Shown here: positions 12,590 through 24,788 of the stretch, in pieces
How the letters are laid out: every line of letters starts with the position of its first letter
How positions within the stretch are numbered: position 1 is the stretch's first letter
Source of the DNA: Spisula solida
Lineage: Eukaryota > Mollusca > Bivalvia > Venerida > Mactridae
Assembly (NCBI GenBank): GCA_947247005.1
Contig: OX365950.1
Span: 15,202,720 to 15,266,719 of the forward strand
Length of the DNA stretch: 64,000 nucleotides
Reading direction: 5' to 3'
The notes under the pieces: generated by a model
Databases searched by the model: none
Told to the model about the DNA's origin: nothing
The model's input: only the letters and a program-made list of their open reading frames with translations
Position numbers and translations under genes: made by a program

Positions 12590-12985
12590 TTCTAACATAG
12601 CACGTGAGATTTGTCGACTTTGCGTATATTGAGCTTACCATATTTTATTACCGCGATAAAATATAGCTGATTGATGACGTCACGTTTGACGTCATATAGT
12701 ATGACAAATGACGTAACGGTGACGGTAACGTTCCTAGGAAAGAAAATAGTTTGATGTTAACCTGTCTTGTTGTGCTATAAATATTAAAGCATTGGCGATG
12801 TTAGAATCGAAATAATAAATAGGAGCTGTGCTTTGTTGTCTTATAAGATAAAGGCACTCGTTTGAATGCGTACATTAAATCACTCGTGCTACGCACTCGT
12901 GATTTAATTACTACGCATCCAAAGACGTGCCTATATTTTATTACGTAACAAAATATAGCTACGTATGCATTATTTCTTAAATATA
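12590..12985. mobile_element. Unit-1-specific palindromic insertion
   Basis: Unit 2 reads straight through at ~26927 ('catacttaataaaatg'). Unit 1 has ~395 extra bp between two CTTA tetramers ('aatacttattc' and 'tttcttaaatat'), possibly a target duplication. The insert carries near-palindromic blocks ('attttattaccgcgataaaat'; 'aaatcactcgtgc' facing 'gcactcgtgattt'). It also has two perfect TGACGTCA octamers (12675-12682, 12687-12694) and a TGACGTAA (12709). I see no clean terminal inverted repeat, so the superfamily is unknown, and a deletion in unit 2 remains an alternative. Confidence 0.5.
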
Positions 12986-15900
12986 ATGTTTATATAATGC
13001 TGCCAGGAGTAGTCCTCTAGTCGGTTGATGCCAAAAAGCAAACTTTTATCGGGTATTTAAGTAGATAGCTGACAGATGTAAGACAATTCCAAAGAGGAAT
13101 GCAACTGGCAATTGTTTCCCATGAAGTCGTACAATTAAGTTTAATTTGACGAACGTAAAACACATCAGTCCCAAATCACTTCAAGATGTTTTAGAATAGC
13201 ATGTGTCCTTTTGCGTATAACTTTCCGACGGTTGAATTGAAATTCATATTCTATACGTAATATGACTTTTCAAGTCATTTGCATACTGCTAGTACAAGTC
13301 AATAATAAACTTCTTGTGATGCCATTTTAATACGGCTTCTCTAATGTATTTTATAACTTCAATTCCAATTGTTATATTACAAAATATAATTACTTCAAGA
13401 TTACTTGATAGTAAGGCATGCATCTCCGCAAACTTACAATATTTTTCATGTAAAAATTAATTACTTCAAGATTACATGATAGCGAGGCACGCATTTCCAC
13501 GACCATAAAAACTTGTTCACGTAAAAATTGCGTAAAGCCTTAAACATGTAATTACTATAATCACGCGTTAATTCTAACCCAACCTCGTTAAATAGCAGAA
13601 AGTACGTTGTGATAGCTTGATATTTGTTTTTCATTTGGACTCGTCTTCATTCGTGGGAATATTTAATGTTTGAATTTGTGACGCACGCTCACATTTAAAT
13701 GCACGACACAATGTATTGTAACAACATTACCCAAAATTACGCTGACCGTTCAACAACACTTGGTTATGAATTGCCTGCAATAAACACTTCGTAAGATCAT
13801 ACCTTTGTATCGCTTGCGTGTTCTATTCAATGTACAGTCATGTAGACTGATGAATATTTCAGGCACAATATCGGTTTCAGTTTCCCAAGCATTTAAGATG
13901 AATCAAGTTATAAACAATGATAATTACTATGTCCTCCAAATGGTTAGGTCACTAATTATGCATAATGAGTTTATAATGTAATAATTGCTTTACACTTTGA
14001 TTTTGTACAAATTTCTTCCGTACCTGGTAATAATTGATAATCATTATTACATTTGTATATTGAACAATGCTAGATTATTTCGGCTCTGACGTCCGTCTAG
14101 GAGTCTGGTTTTAAAGGATCCCGTAGTCATGGATGATTATTTTTACAGCAAACAAGAAAAATACGTGTCATACCGTGGCAAACAAATTTATTTTACAAAG
14201 ACACTTTATAAAAGTAATTCAAGTGCATATCGGTGCATAGTAAAATGACGATTGTAGTATTTGAACAAAACTATTCGACTATCCCGTTAACATTATCTAC
14301 ATTGTACATGTAAAATGTTCACACTAAATGTAAAACTGCCAAGACCTTGCAATAAATATCAACAATCCCGCATTTTCAGACGATTTATATTTACTGAATG
14401 TGCAGATAATTTGTATTTGTACTCGAGCGAATCTCACAAAAAATCATGTCAACAAGTTTTCTCCTAGTAGGAATGACGATGCGTTAGTTTGAAGAAGACA
14501 TCGCTTTCTCTAAAACATACATATATTGTTTTCATTATACAGTTACATATATCAGCTAATTTTATGTAACAGTTTCTAAATAAAGAAAGTGTGTCAATTT
14601 GAGTCACGTTTTTCTCACTCGTTCAGTACATCTACATGTACTGATGACTGCTACAACCCTATATTTAACTACCAGACGTCGAATTTGAACGGTCACCTGT
14701 TGACACTGGCTAAGTTGAGCTGCTTTTTTTGTCCGGACGTGTCCAATGTTTGTATGTATTCAAAACATAATGTCATCTTCAAACGGTTTCCACAATGACA
14801 GGTAACATTGTACGTCGTCGATTTACTCCAGATTTTGTGCGGATTGGTCCAATGTTAGAATATTGTGATGCACGGTTTTCCGACATTCACTGATGTTTGA
14901 ATAAAGTAGAATTAACGACTGTTTGGAGTTCCAAACTTTGTATTGTGCGCGTGAGAATTCTCACAAGTCCACAATCAACAATGATATAAAAACATGATAT
15001 AGTCAGTGTTGGTAAAATCCAAACAAATATAATATTAACTGTGTAATTGAATTGTAATGGAAAATTATTGAAACGTTCAGCTTGGAGAACCAAGTTCGAA
15101 TACTTCCAAACACTTGACAGAACGTCCACTACAGTGTGTGACTTCTGTTTTAGCCAATCAAACCATTTCATACAAATTATGCAAATTTGCATCAACCAAT
15201 CATAGTTCAGTATTGTACACACATAATTAAAATTAACTTGAGCTGCGAGCAAATAATGACAAAATGGCTTTATGATTACTTATTGATACATGTACAATAT
15301 CCGACTTAGCGGCTATACAGAAGAGATTGGTATATCAACACTTTTATCACCTTATATTGTTTGATGACTTACAAGTCACAACACCATTCCTTTCAATCGG
15401 ACAAAAATGCAAAGATTAAAATGTCTACTATTTTATGTCGATACCCATTATCTTAATATGATTGAAAAATTACCGGAAATCAAAACATAAAACTAAAATG
15501 GCTAAAACATATTAATATGTACATCGGCCTATACGTGTGCACAAAAAAACCTCACTTATGCACATATTTAAACTAATGTCATCTTCTAACGGTTTCCACA
15601 TTGTACGATTAATCACTATCCTAGGGCATTTTACGGTTAGTAGAACGCAAACGCAAATTTCTTTTACAAAACCTTTAAGAATATTTGATTCAGAAAAGTG
15701 TTATCTTATGTAACGTGAGTAAAATTCATAAAACTTATGTATAACGGTTCGTTTAAAATTTTATATAGCATATTCTGAAAAGTCTATTGTGAGATTTTAA
15801 TTGTAAAAAATGCAACAAATTCGCCTTCATAATAATCACATTTTTAAAGAAGTCGTCTGGTTCCAATTTGTGTTTCTTAATTGACTTTATAGTATTAATC

Positions 15901-16376
15901 ATTATGATTATGGTTCTGTAGAATAGTGTTATAATTTGACTCGAGGCGAATGGGAAACCTATATTTTGGTATCACACTGTATCATTCCTAATGTGTTCAA
16001 TAGTATGTTTTATTTTCGGTCAAGGAATAACTTTGTACAGTGTAGTAATTACTGAAGGTTTTTAGTCGATTCCTTATCCGTTTAATGATTGCATTTATGC
16101 ACATCAATTCGTGTAATTCCTGAATTCACTTCACCATATACATTCCTTTCTTTGATTACTCCTTACAGTACGGTTATTACTAGTGAGTTATGAATTGGTG
16201 CAATGTCTTGTGAATTTGGCGTTCCATCTCATTAGAGAGTTCTTTTGTGTACATTGTGATGTAGTTTGTTAGATCCTCCAATGTGAAACATCAATATGAG
16301 AAGTTTATGCTTCATCTTAGATGCAGTATCTATCAATGACGATGCGATGCCTCTGGCAAAAATGTGAATTATTATG
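12986..16376. other. Unit 1 distal body, nothing recognised
   Basis: Non-coding DNA aligning with 26935-29596 of unit 2. A 121-codon hydrophobic minus-strand frame (14887-15252) spans a boundary where unit 2 is deleted. It is not conserved between the duplicates and shows no domain, so I do not call it a gene. Confidence 0.5.
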
Positions 16377-16625
16377 TTAATGTATTTGGTCTTACAGAGT
16401 AAGCAAATTAGGCTGTTCGCGACAGACTTAGCTTATTAGTTGTCTGTCAATAGTCTGTGCGTTAAGATACGAGTCACATTAACTGTTACCAACGTTAGTT
16501 AGTAATTACAAGTGTATTTATTCTACAACAATTTGACATCCATTTACGGACGTCAGTTGACCTAAAGTGTTTCTAGTTATACATTATCAACCAGTACAAT
16601 ATTGCACTCTTTCAAAACGAGAACA

Positions 16626-17005
16626 GACTAGAATTGTGTCCATGAGACACGGGTGCCCCCATTATAGCACATATCCTTTCAAATGGGGAAAGAGAGGGGA
16701 ATAGCAGTTTGAGGTAACATAATTATTCAATTTCTTTAGCCTTGTGGACTATAATTCTATTAAAAGTATCAAAGGTCATCATAATTAAATTAAAAGTAAC
16801 AACGGGCCATAATTCTGGTAAAAATGCCGCAGCAAAGATTCCATCATTTACGGTCATTTATACATTTAGGTTGTTCATCTTGAAAAGATTAAAGAAATTC
16901 CACCCACTAGTTTATGAGAAGTTCAACACACAATATTTGCATTACGGACGGACGGCACCAATGCCATATAACCCCACTTATAAATAAGTATGAGGGTACA
17001 AAAAG
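16626..17005 (+). repeat. Tandem-type repeat 'gggccataattctgg', collapsed copy
   Basis: Contains 'gagacacgggtgcccccat', 'gggccataattctggtaa', 'attccatcatttacggtc' and 'agttcaacacacaatat', and ends 'cccacttataaataagta'. Unit 3 has a longer version at 30030-30690 with additional internal units, so this copy has contracted. The 81-codon frame inside it is repeat-derived. Confidence 0.6.
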
Positions 17006-17469
17006 ACTGCAAGCCACTGACAACTTCTCCATATTTGGACAACAATGCAACTAGCTAGTCAGATATAGTATTCAATCTCCGATCGCTCGTGTGACAATCA
17101 AGTGTAGCATATTAATTAGAGTATCAGGAAGGGCTCACTACAACTATTTGGCAGTTATTTGGATATTTGCGCCTGTAGAGAATCAAAATATGGTTCGATT
17201 ATTAGACCGATTCAATAATAAAACCAATGGTTTGCCTGGTAATGTTAGCGGGACTTTGCAGCAAAAGAAATACTTATTTTGTAGCTGAAAATATACTTCT
17301 TTTCAATGATATATGTGTGTCAACTGGCCATAGACCTTAACATGATACAGTCTGGGGCTTACTACTGTCACGATATATTGAGCTAAAGAACAATTTTATT
17401 TAGTGGTTTGTGACCTTAAATCAATAACATCCGGCCTATCAGGTGAATAACTTTAATTATGCCCCCTCC

Positions 17470-17635
17470 ATCTTTGATATGGGGGTACATGTATATTGTT
17501 TTGAACGTGTGTCGGTCGGTCTAGACCAAATGAATGGTTAACGTCGCTTTGCCCTTAAGATCTTCAAACTTTACATTGAGGTTGGTCATCAATAATAGAT
17601 GACACGTATTGATTTTGAGGTCATTTGCGTAAATA
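17470..17635 (+). repeat. Dispersed repeat of the 'gatgac' type, copy in unit 2
   Basis: Reads 'gccccctccatctttgatat', then 'gtcggtcggtctagacc', 'gatcttcaaactttac' and 'agatgacacgtattgattt'. It pairs with 31155-31325 in unit 3 and more distantly with 5405-5640. Confidence 0.55.
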
Positions 17636-17815
17636 ACTTAACTTAACAGGATGTTTGCTTGTTTAGTTGGGCATTGTGCCTTGTATGTGTTTTATGTTCC
17701 TGTGCTCGGTTGGTTCAGCCGGGCATTGTGCTTTGAGTGTTTTTAATGTCTGCTGTGCTCGGCTGGTTAAGTTGAGTGCGGCCTTCCCTGTCTGACTTAA
17801 TATAATCTTTTAACA
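17636..17815 (-). repeat. Dispersed short repeat, minus-strand copy, internally duplicated
   Basis: On the plus strand, two near-identical ~60-bp blocks ('gttgggcattgtgcctt..' and 'gccgggcattgtgctttg..') are followed by 'gctcggctggttaagttgag' and 'ccttccctgtctgac'. This is the reverse complement of the family seen at 5138-5300. The equivalent copy in unit 3 is at 31340-31500. Confidence 0.6.
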
Positions 17816-18676
17816 ATGTACCGATACGACTGATTGCTAGAACACATTTATCATTTATTCGGTTAATAAACTAATTCATTCTCCCGTTGTGTGACCTCAT
17901 TAATATAAAATGCTTTAAGAAACCGAAATAGGTTATTTAACGATTACAAATGTATTATCTATCATAAAATTAATTCAAACACATAGATAAATGCATTTAC
18001 TTCGATAAAGACATACCTTAGAGAATTTGAGCATCTATCGTGTATAATCGTATAAATAATACTGTCAGTTTGTTCTCCCCGAGCTTGTTTAATCAAATCA
18101 TCACGAATATAAACATATCTTAATAATCCTTAATGTATTTTGCTGTATAATTCACAGTTACGGAGAAGTTGTTTCTCTGATATACATAATTATACAACCA
18201 TGGTAGTACATGCGTTATCGTCTGCCTGGAATGATAAAAAATAATTGCCTTGAGTATGATATCTAAGGAAACCAACATTATCTACACTCTTCTCGACACC
18301 ACTGTTAGTCTTATGTAGCAAACCATCGTGTACGCTTTGGTGTCGTCAGCATTTGCATTTACCTCCCTTTATGACAATGTGCAGATATATGAAGCCATGC
18401 AGTGTGTCATTTTATAGGCGTACTTGAAATATCCCATTGTTGCGGATAAGCATGTTCTGTGTCTGTCTCTTGCGTGGGGTACTGTATTCAATTGGAATAA
18501 AGCTTGGTGTTTCCCTTTTAAAATACAAGTCGGTTATAGAATCTACATTAGGTATTTTATGCCGAAAGTTTACATGTGTTCCAATCCCGTTCGAATAAAC
18601 ATCCACGAAAATTGACTCTGCTAGGTTAGGATACTACCCAGGGCAACTGTTTAGGTGAATCTGCCGCCGTATATAC

Positions 18677-19363
18677 ATGTCATGAATGTATATCAAAAAT
18701 GTTGAGAAAATGCGGTAAACCTGAATAAACATAATCAAGTATCATAGTTCGAGCTTATACAGTTTTTTTTAACACAAATACAATAATTTCTCATTTTAAT
18801 GAACACCAGGGATTCATAACAGAGAAACTGTGACATTTGTATTAAAATTAATATCAGTGCGTAGTTTGTTATAATCATGAGATACATGATTTAACTATTG
18901 TGTTGTGTGTTGCTTCGAGCGTTATACATATACGTACTTGTGCTGTGTAGTCGTCCAACGCATGCGATTCTTTCAATATCGGCTCTGGCTCCGATCATGT
19001 TTGGTTGACTTGGACGGCGGTAGGCTCTTGTAGGTGTTGTTGTAGCGGTTTAGTTTCATTTTTTCTTGTTGATTTTTGTAGTCGTTCGTGTGAATTTTTC
19101 TTGTAATCCGTGCATGTGTCATTATGTTTTTTTTTGTGCGTTTACTGTTTGCGGTTTTAGTTTTATTACATCGCGTTAAAATATATTCGTTTGAATGCGA
19201 GCATTATATAATAAACGTACATGCATCAATAAAATGTGTAATATTATTGTAATACGAGAATGATATATTAATAAAGAAATGTTGTACTGGGGTTACACCG
19301 TTTGTACTTCGGATAGTTGTTGACAACCAATGCTCATGTGGAGTAATGACAATTTCGCAAAAG
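18677..19363. other. ~690-bp segment in unit 2 (and start of it in unit 3), absent from unit 1
   Basis: Unit 1 reads 'tatacatgtcacagaaaaac' at ~7456-7475. Unit 2 has ~690 bp between 'tatacatgtcatgaatg' and 'aaaagtcacagaagaac', with GTCA at both joins. Unit 3 has the beginning of the segment up to its own deletion point at ~32668. Either unit 1 lost it through the short GTCA repeat or it was inserted into an ancestor of units 2 and 3. I see no coding or terminal signals. Confidence 0.55.
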
Positions 19364-20052
19364 TCACAGAAGAACTGCACCTGTCCAGCCCGGTTATCGA
19401 ATTATGACACTTTAGCTCTCTACTGACATTGTTCGTCTGTCAGATAACATTATCGGCCGTTAGTTTAAATATTGTACAAGATACATAAAGGAAATGCATT
19501 ACCGTTGCACACGAATGGTACAGAACAACCTTGTAATTAATATAAAAATCGAATGTCTTAACTCGTTTGATTGGCTGGCACATACCGCTTAATTACGTGG
19601 TTATTAATTGTCTGGACTAATCATTTCGTAATGTCAGACGTTTGTTCTGCTTCATCTCACTGGAAGGTTCTGTTTAGTCGTAGATTGATGAAACCTCTAG
19701 ACACACTGTGACGGTTTCTTTATATTCTTAACAGAAAAAGGCGCATATTTGTTTTTTTGAAATATAACAGGCTATATCAATCTCGTTTAGAACGTGAACA
19801 CGACATAAAATAAGTAAAACCTACTTACCTAAGGCAATGGAAGGTGTAACAACGAAAGACATAATATGTATAATTATATTACTTTAACATTGCGTTTCCA
19901 AATAAAACGTGGCGGATGTTCAAATGATGCGGAATATTAAAACATTTCGAAAATGAATCATCCAAATTCACCTTAATTGCGATATAAATGCATTTAATAT
20001 GCTATAAAATTGAAGTAAGATAGAAACAAGCACGCAAAGCTTACTCTACCGG

Positions 20053-20507
20053 TGTAGTGTAATGATTCGTGGGATAGCTAATTATATAATATTAATTTCA
20101 GTGAACCTTCCTATAAACATTGCATACATATAGGTTACACTATAACTGGGACAGTATAAGTGAATATAGACTAACACCAGACAGCTTGTCAGTATCATAA
20201 GGAAGTGTAAATTTAATATATGTCTGGGTGGTTAATACCATGTTAGTGGGGAGTTCAGTCAGTCAGTTAGTTAAGTTTTAGAGTTTGAGAGAGAGAGTCG
20301 AGTTAGAGACCAGTTGGTGCGGGCCGTCAACAAGCGAGTAGCTTGGGCCATAAGCCTGGACAGTATGTTTATGAGTATGAAAAGATGACTTATGCTGTAA
20401 ACCAGAGAAGTACTATACTATGTTTATGAACTATGTAACAAACTAATAAAGCCACTATACGAACACTAGAGTTACGTTATTTACCAACTCATAAGGACTA
20501 CGTAACA
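20053..20507 (+). mobile_element. Solo LTR of an LTR retrotransposon
   Basis: A 455-bp segment begins TGTAGTGTAATG and ends TACGTAACA, giving the canonical TGT...ACA ends. It is flanked by CCGG on both sides (20049-20052, 20508-20511), which fits a 4-bp target duplication. A TATA-like 'ttatataatatt' lies near the start and an AATAAA ('ctaataaagcc') lies ~65 bp before the end, in the order expected of an LTR in plus orientation. There is no internal region, tRNA primer site or second LTR within the window, so this is most simply a solo LTR left by recombination. Unit 1 has no equivalent. The orientation and the LTR identity are inferred from ends, flanks and polyadenylation signal only. Confidence 0.65.
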
Positions 20508-20511
20508 CCGG

Positions 20512-20914
20512 GACGAAACATCGGCATTTTGTAGTTATACAGTATTTTTGATGGTATTAATACCCTATAGAATTAACACTACTATCACTTAAATTGTCTG
20601 GAAATATTTTGTATTCGATGAAAACGAATTGCAAAACGAACCGAATACCTCACTGGTGTTTACGCTGTAGTTTGTTCATGTTTAATCTTCGATCACATGT
20701 GAATTTCATAATTCACAAAGCTTATTGGAAGGAAATTCAGCCCTTTTTTAAAAGGAAAACTACCTAATGCACAATATCAGGAGTGGTTTAAATTGTTTAT
20801 TTACCATATATCTTTCATAAAGCAACTGTCAGTGGCTTTCTATTACATAAATACTTGGTTGGGTAGGAATACTGCATCATGTAATTTTTTAGCCCAAGCT
20901 GTGAGGCAGCACCT
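20512..20914 (+). mobile_element. TTAA-type (piggyBac-like) MITE, 5'-truncated copy
   Basis: Homologous to the right-hand ~75 percent of the complete element at 24789-25311, with shared blocks 'catcggcattttgtag', 'aaacgaaccgaatacctcac' and 'cagtggctttctat'. It ends GTGAGGCAGCACCT followed by TTAA (20915-20918). Unit 1 has the unoccupied TTAA at 8418-8421 ('ctgacctttaaacttcaag'). The left part is missing: the sequence begins right after the solo LTR. Confidence 0.75.
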
Positions 20915-21064
20915 TTAAACTTCAAGTGTGACCTTGACCAATGCGATCATTAGGTAAATGCTTCGTATGACACACTGTCTGATGGCGATGATCAATTGTG
21001 CCGGCTTATTTTCAGGCAATAACTGACTTAATTATGCTCTGATAAAGCTCAAGTATGGCCATTT

Positions 21065-21990
21065 TTTTAGCTCCACTATTCGTAGAATAAGGGGAGCTAT
21101 AGCAGTCACCCGAGCGTCAGCGTCGGTGTCGGCGCTGGCGTAACACTTTTGTCACAGTTTAGGTACAGGTTTTTTAACCTCTTATATTCTCGAAGTCTTT
21201 TGGGATGTTGCTTTCATGACCCCAACCAATATGCAGCAGTAGGTAACTCTATTAGGCATTTTGTCGAAATTATGCCCCCTGTTTCTACTTAGAGCAAATA
21301 GTGCAAATGTTGAAGTTTAGGTACAGGTTTTTAAACCTCAAATATCTTCCTAGTGCATTGACAATGTCATATTGCTTTGATACATGCATACTTGTTCACC
21401 ATCATGACCCCAACCCATACACAGGGGTAGGTAACACTATTAAGCATTTTGGTGAAATAATGCCCCATTATTCAACTTAGTGCAAATGTTAAAATTTAGG
21501 TACAGGTTTTTTCACCTCTAATATTTTCAGAGTGCATTTACATATTGCTATGCATACTTGTTCTCCATCATGACCCCAACCCCTACACAGGGGTAAGTAA
21601 CTCTATCAAGTATTTTGTTGAAATTATGCCCCCTTTTGGACTAGGAAATGCAAATGTTTAAGTTTAGGTACAGGTTTTTTAACCCCTTATATCTTCGAAG
21701 TGAATTGATATATTGCTTTGATACTTTGCATACTTGTTCACCATCATGATCCCAACCCCAACAGGAGAAGATAACTATTTAGCATTTTGTTGAAATGATG
21801 CCCCCTTTTGGACTAAGAAATGCCTATTTGTTTACCTTCATGACCAAGAGGACCTACACATGAGTAGGTAACAGTCCTGCAAAATTTGTCTAAATTATTC
21901 CCCATTTTTCGACATGAAAGCCCCAACCTCTACACAGCAGAGGGTAATGCTGCTGTAATGAAGCATTTTGTTTTGAATATATAATGATTG
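21065..21990 (+). repeat. 'ggggagctata' repeat with four ~160-180-bp tandem units, nested
   Basis: Begins 'agctccactattcgtagaat' and runs into 'cgtcggtgtcggcgctggcg'. Tandem units follow, each starting 'gtttaggtacaggttttt' or similar (about 21158, 21315, 21495 and 21662) and containing 'catcatgaccccaaccc' and 'ggtaggtaac'. It interrupts the 'gacctttgaactcc' array that is continuous in unit 1 (8380-9255). No coding capacity is seen. Confidence 0.7.
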
Positions 21991-21999
21991 TACTATCCT

Positions 22000-22660
22000 A
22001 GCATGGCGCTGACCTTTGTGATATCGACATCGATCGATAGTTGAACATATGTGCCACATTATTTTCAAATACCACAGTACATGACTTAGGTATGTTCTGA
22101 ACAAGCTCAATCATCTCCATTTTTTACCTTTGAGCTGCAATGTGATACTAGTATGAACGTTAAGATATTGACGTAATTGTACACATAACACATCGCCTGA
22201 TAGAAGTGAAAATCAGTGTCGCATCATTTCGAAATCCCACAAAAAATAAATAGTTTATGCTCTGCACAAGCTCAATTATCGCCATTTTTGACCTTTGAAC
22301 TCCAAATGTGACCCTGACCTTTACGGTATTGACGTAATATTATCGCATACTGAACATTTGTGCCACATTATTTACAAATAACACAATGAATGCCTTAGTT
22401 ATGCTATCTGGACAAGCTCAATTATGGCCATTTTACCTTTAAAATCCAAATGTGAACTTGACCTTTGAGAGATTGAGATACTTATTTCGCATGACATTTT
22501 CTTTTATATATACTGTTGGTGAACAAATGTGCCTAGTTTTATAAAACATCCTTCAATATATGGAGAACTTACAGCGTGGACAAAGTTTGGGACGGGCCGA
22601 CCGACAAGGAGACTCCTATGTAGCCCCCCCCCCTTTACCAATGGTAGTGGGGGTATAATT
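22000..22660 (+). repeat. 'gacctttgaactcc' tandem array, unit 2 counterpart
   Basis: Aligns with about 8570-9255 of unit 1 and ends with the same 'aatggtagtgggggtataa'. It is decayed, with one internal unit shortened. Confidence 0.65.
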
Positions 22661-23002
22661 ACGAGGGGTATCGCAGTAACTTTTGTACTCTGTTAATATC
22701 TCGTTGCGTATTACTCGTGATTGACCGACCCCAGAATTACACTGTTTACACCTTATGATATGGCATGATTAATATTCGTCCAATTTTACGAACATCTTCA
22801 TGATGTAATCACAGAAAATTTCAATGATATACATTATTTGCGTGACACATGACTTAAAATAGAATTGAGAGAGAATTTTAAAGTGGGCGTTAGAAGAGGA
22901 AGTATCATAATGTACTTACTTACTAAAATTGTAAACAAAAGAGGTTCCGCCGACAACAGTAGGACCTAGGCCTTATACAAATGGTTATAATTGTAAATCG
23001 CA

Positions 23003-23333
23003 TTTATAAACATATGAAATCTTAGTAAAATTAGACCTGACGACGGCCCGTCATTCTTATGCTTGCAAACTTTACGTTAAACTAGCCAATCAGCACAATG
23101 CTTTCATTATTATATTAAAATAGAAATGTTTACACAGTCTGCCTTTATTCAGTTCTGTTTTGTACATCAATAAACGCACATGTTCAAATAAGTATTCTCA
23201 AGTTTAAAACTGTTAACATACCAGGCAATGTTTTTAAGCAAAGTATCTCGTTGTTCGAATAGCAACATTATAAAATGCCATAATGACTGATACGATTTCG
23301 AATACGTTGTTATTAGTGCTTGCTCTCATGAAA
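23003..23333. other. ~330-bp segment present only in unit 2
   Basis: Unit 1 passes from 'atcgtatttataaa' to 'gatcgtgtatttcagtc' at ~9590-9605. Unit 2 carries ~330 bp between the same sequences. No inverted repeats or target duplication are obvious. It is either an insertion in unit 2 or a deletion in unit 1. Confidence 0.45.
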
Positions 23334-24027
23334 ATCGTGTACTTCAGTCAAATTGTGTTATGTACTTGGGTTGATAATATGAATAATAAAACTCATACTT
23401 ATATATAAATTGATGAATATAAAATAACGTTATTCAAGTGCATAGAATGGTGTTGTTATAATCTAATCGGAACCAAACGATACAAAAAGCCGAGTAGATA
23501 AGGAATGTAACCACGTTTAATACCTTTAACAATGCGCTTAATGCGACATCTTAACAATTTACATCTATTGGAAGGGCGTGTTTTTTACTATTTGTTATCA
23601 AAGAAACAATTAATCGCCCACTGACTCGGTGAAAAGTCTACGCAAATGAAAAAGAACACTTTAAGAAACGACAAGTCCTTGCTTGTATTTAAACAATAAA
23701 TTGCATGTATTGTCTCTTCTTTCAAAGTACAATGTATCCATACGATGTAATTAACAAATGAATTGGTACACTATTTGAATTTCTTGCATGCAAAGAAGTA
23801 TACTAGTACACTTATGTATAATGCAATTAATAATAATGTTGATATAACTATATTGTTGTCCAACTTTATGTCATCCTATTTGTCATCCGTTTATGGATTT
23901 AGTTTACTTGTAGTTATTAAACGTCCAGCATCCATTTGGGGCTGGACAATTTCATCCAACATGGTGTTTGTTTTTATGATGACATAAATAAACTGCCGAG
24001 TCCAGGATATGCAAACATAAATTTATA

Positions 24028-24627
24028 TATGAGCCAGTCTCCAGGAAACCCTGCTAGTTTGACAAAAATATTAATTTTGAGATTTTCCATAGTCTTAACG
24101 GATAATGTTAATGAAGCAAAATCCAAAAGAAATTATGTTAATATCTTGAATTTTAAGAAAGTTACAGCTTTTTTTGTATAGTCCCTATTTGGTGCTTTTT
24201 GTGTGACGTCGCAAAAGTCATTGGAACGTTGTTCGACGTCACTGTAACAAGAATTTCATAATTACACCATATGATCAATTCTTAACATAAATTGTTCAAA
24301 GTAGTATCATGTGTAAATTTTTAAAATACATATCAAAATAAAAGTGTTTGCATTCAAAGAAAGGCTACTACTGTTTTAAACAACTTACTCCTCGTTTTTC
24401 TCAATCGGAGCACATTTCCGGCATTGGTCACCATAGCAACGAAGTATGTGATTTCGATATAATTCATGAGCAATTTTGAAGCTAAGATATAGTACTATAT
24501 GGGTAAATTACTTAAAGTAGAATCAAAAGATATGTATTCGTCTTATTTTAGAGCTTTTATAAACATTGTTACATAATAATAATTACATAATGTCATTATA
24601 GCAGGTTTTCCTGGAGACTGGCTCATA
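24028..24627 (+). mobile_element. Inverted-repeat MITE, family A, copy 3
   Basis: Starts TATGAGCCAGTCTCCAGG and ends CCTGGAGACTGGCTCATA. It is the unit 2 counterpart of 10213-10828. The flanks differ: ~150 bp precedes it here that unit 1 lacks, and ~45 bp after the unit 1 copy is missing here. Confidence 0.8.
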
Positions 24628-24788
24628 TATATCTCCGGTTGAAGGTTCACATACATGTGTACATATAAATTTGATAACTATTATAATTATTATATTAGTA
24701 CTGTCCCATGCATTACTAGTATGTGGCATAACAGCCTTTGTAGGAAGATAAATTCTTCGATCAACAGATTGTTTATAACAGGTCTTAA

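Larger units (their letters stand above)
4886..16376 (+). repeat. Tandem triplication, unit 1 (~11.5 kb)
   Basis: Long collinear homology to 16377-29596 and to the ends of 29597-32944. Anchors: 'ggtcttacag' at ~4900, 16390 and 29620; 'aaatgctttaagaaac' at ~5746, 17907 and 31608; 'atggtagtacatgcg' at ~7008, 18201 and 31893. The last ~260 bp (from 'gaattcacttcac' near 16122 to 'tgtgaattatta' near 16374) recur at the ends of units 2 and 3. Unit 1 lacks blocks present in units 2 and 3, including those aligned with 17050-17480 and 18677-19363. It has a private mariner (6012-6992) and a private insertion (~12590-12985). It also contains ~230-bp and ~530-bp stretches (15158-15383, 15465-15998) missing from unit 2. 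No gene was found. Confidence 0.9.

Noticed and set aside
14887..15252. 121-codon minus-strand frame that could suggest a membrane protein
   Set aside because: The duplicate in unit 2 is disrupted and partly deleted. The hydrophobicity follows from AT-rich composition.
16742..16987. 81-codon plus-strand frame similar to the 95-codon frame at 30398-30685
   Set aside because: Both are translations of the 'gggccataa' tandem repeat in duplicated units. The similarity reflects the duplication.
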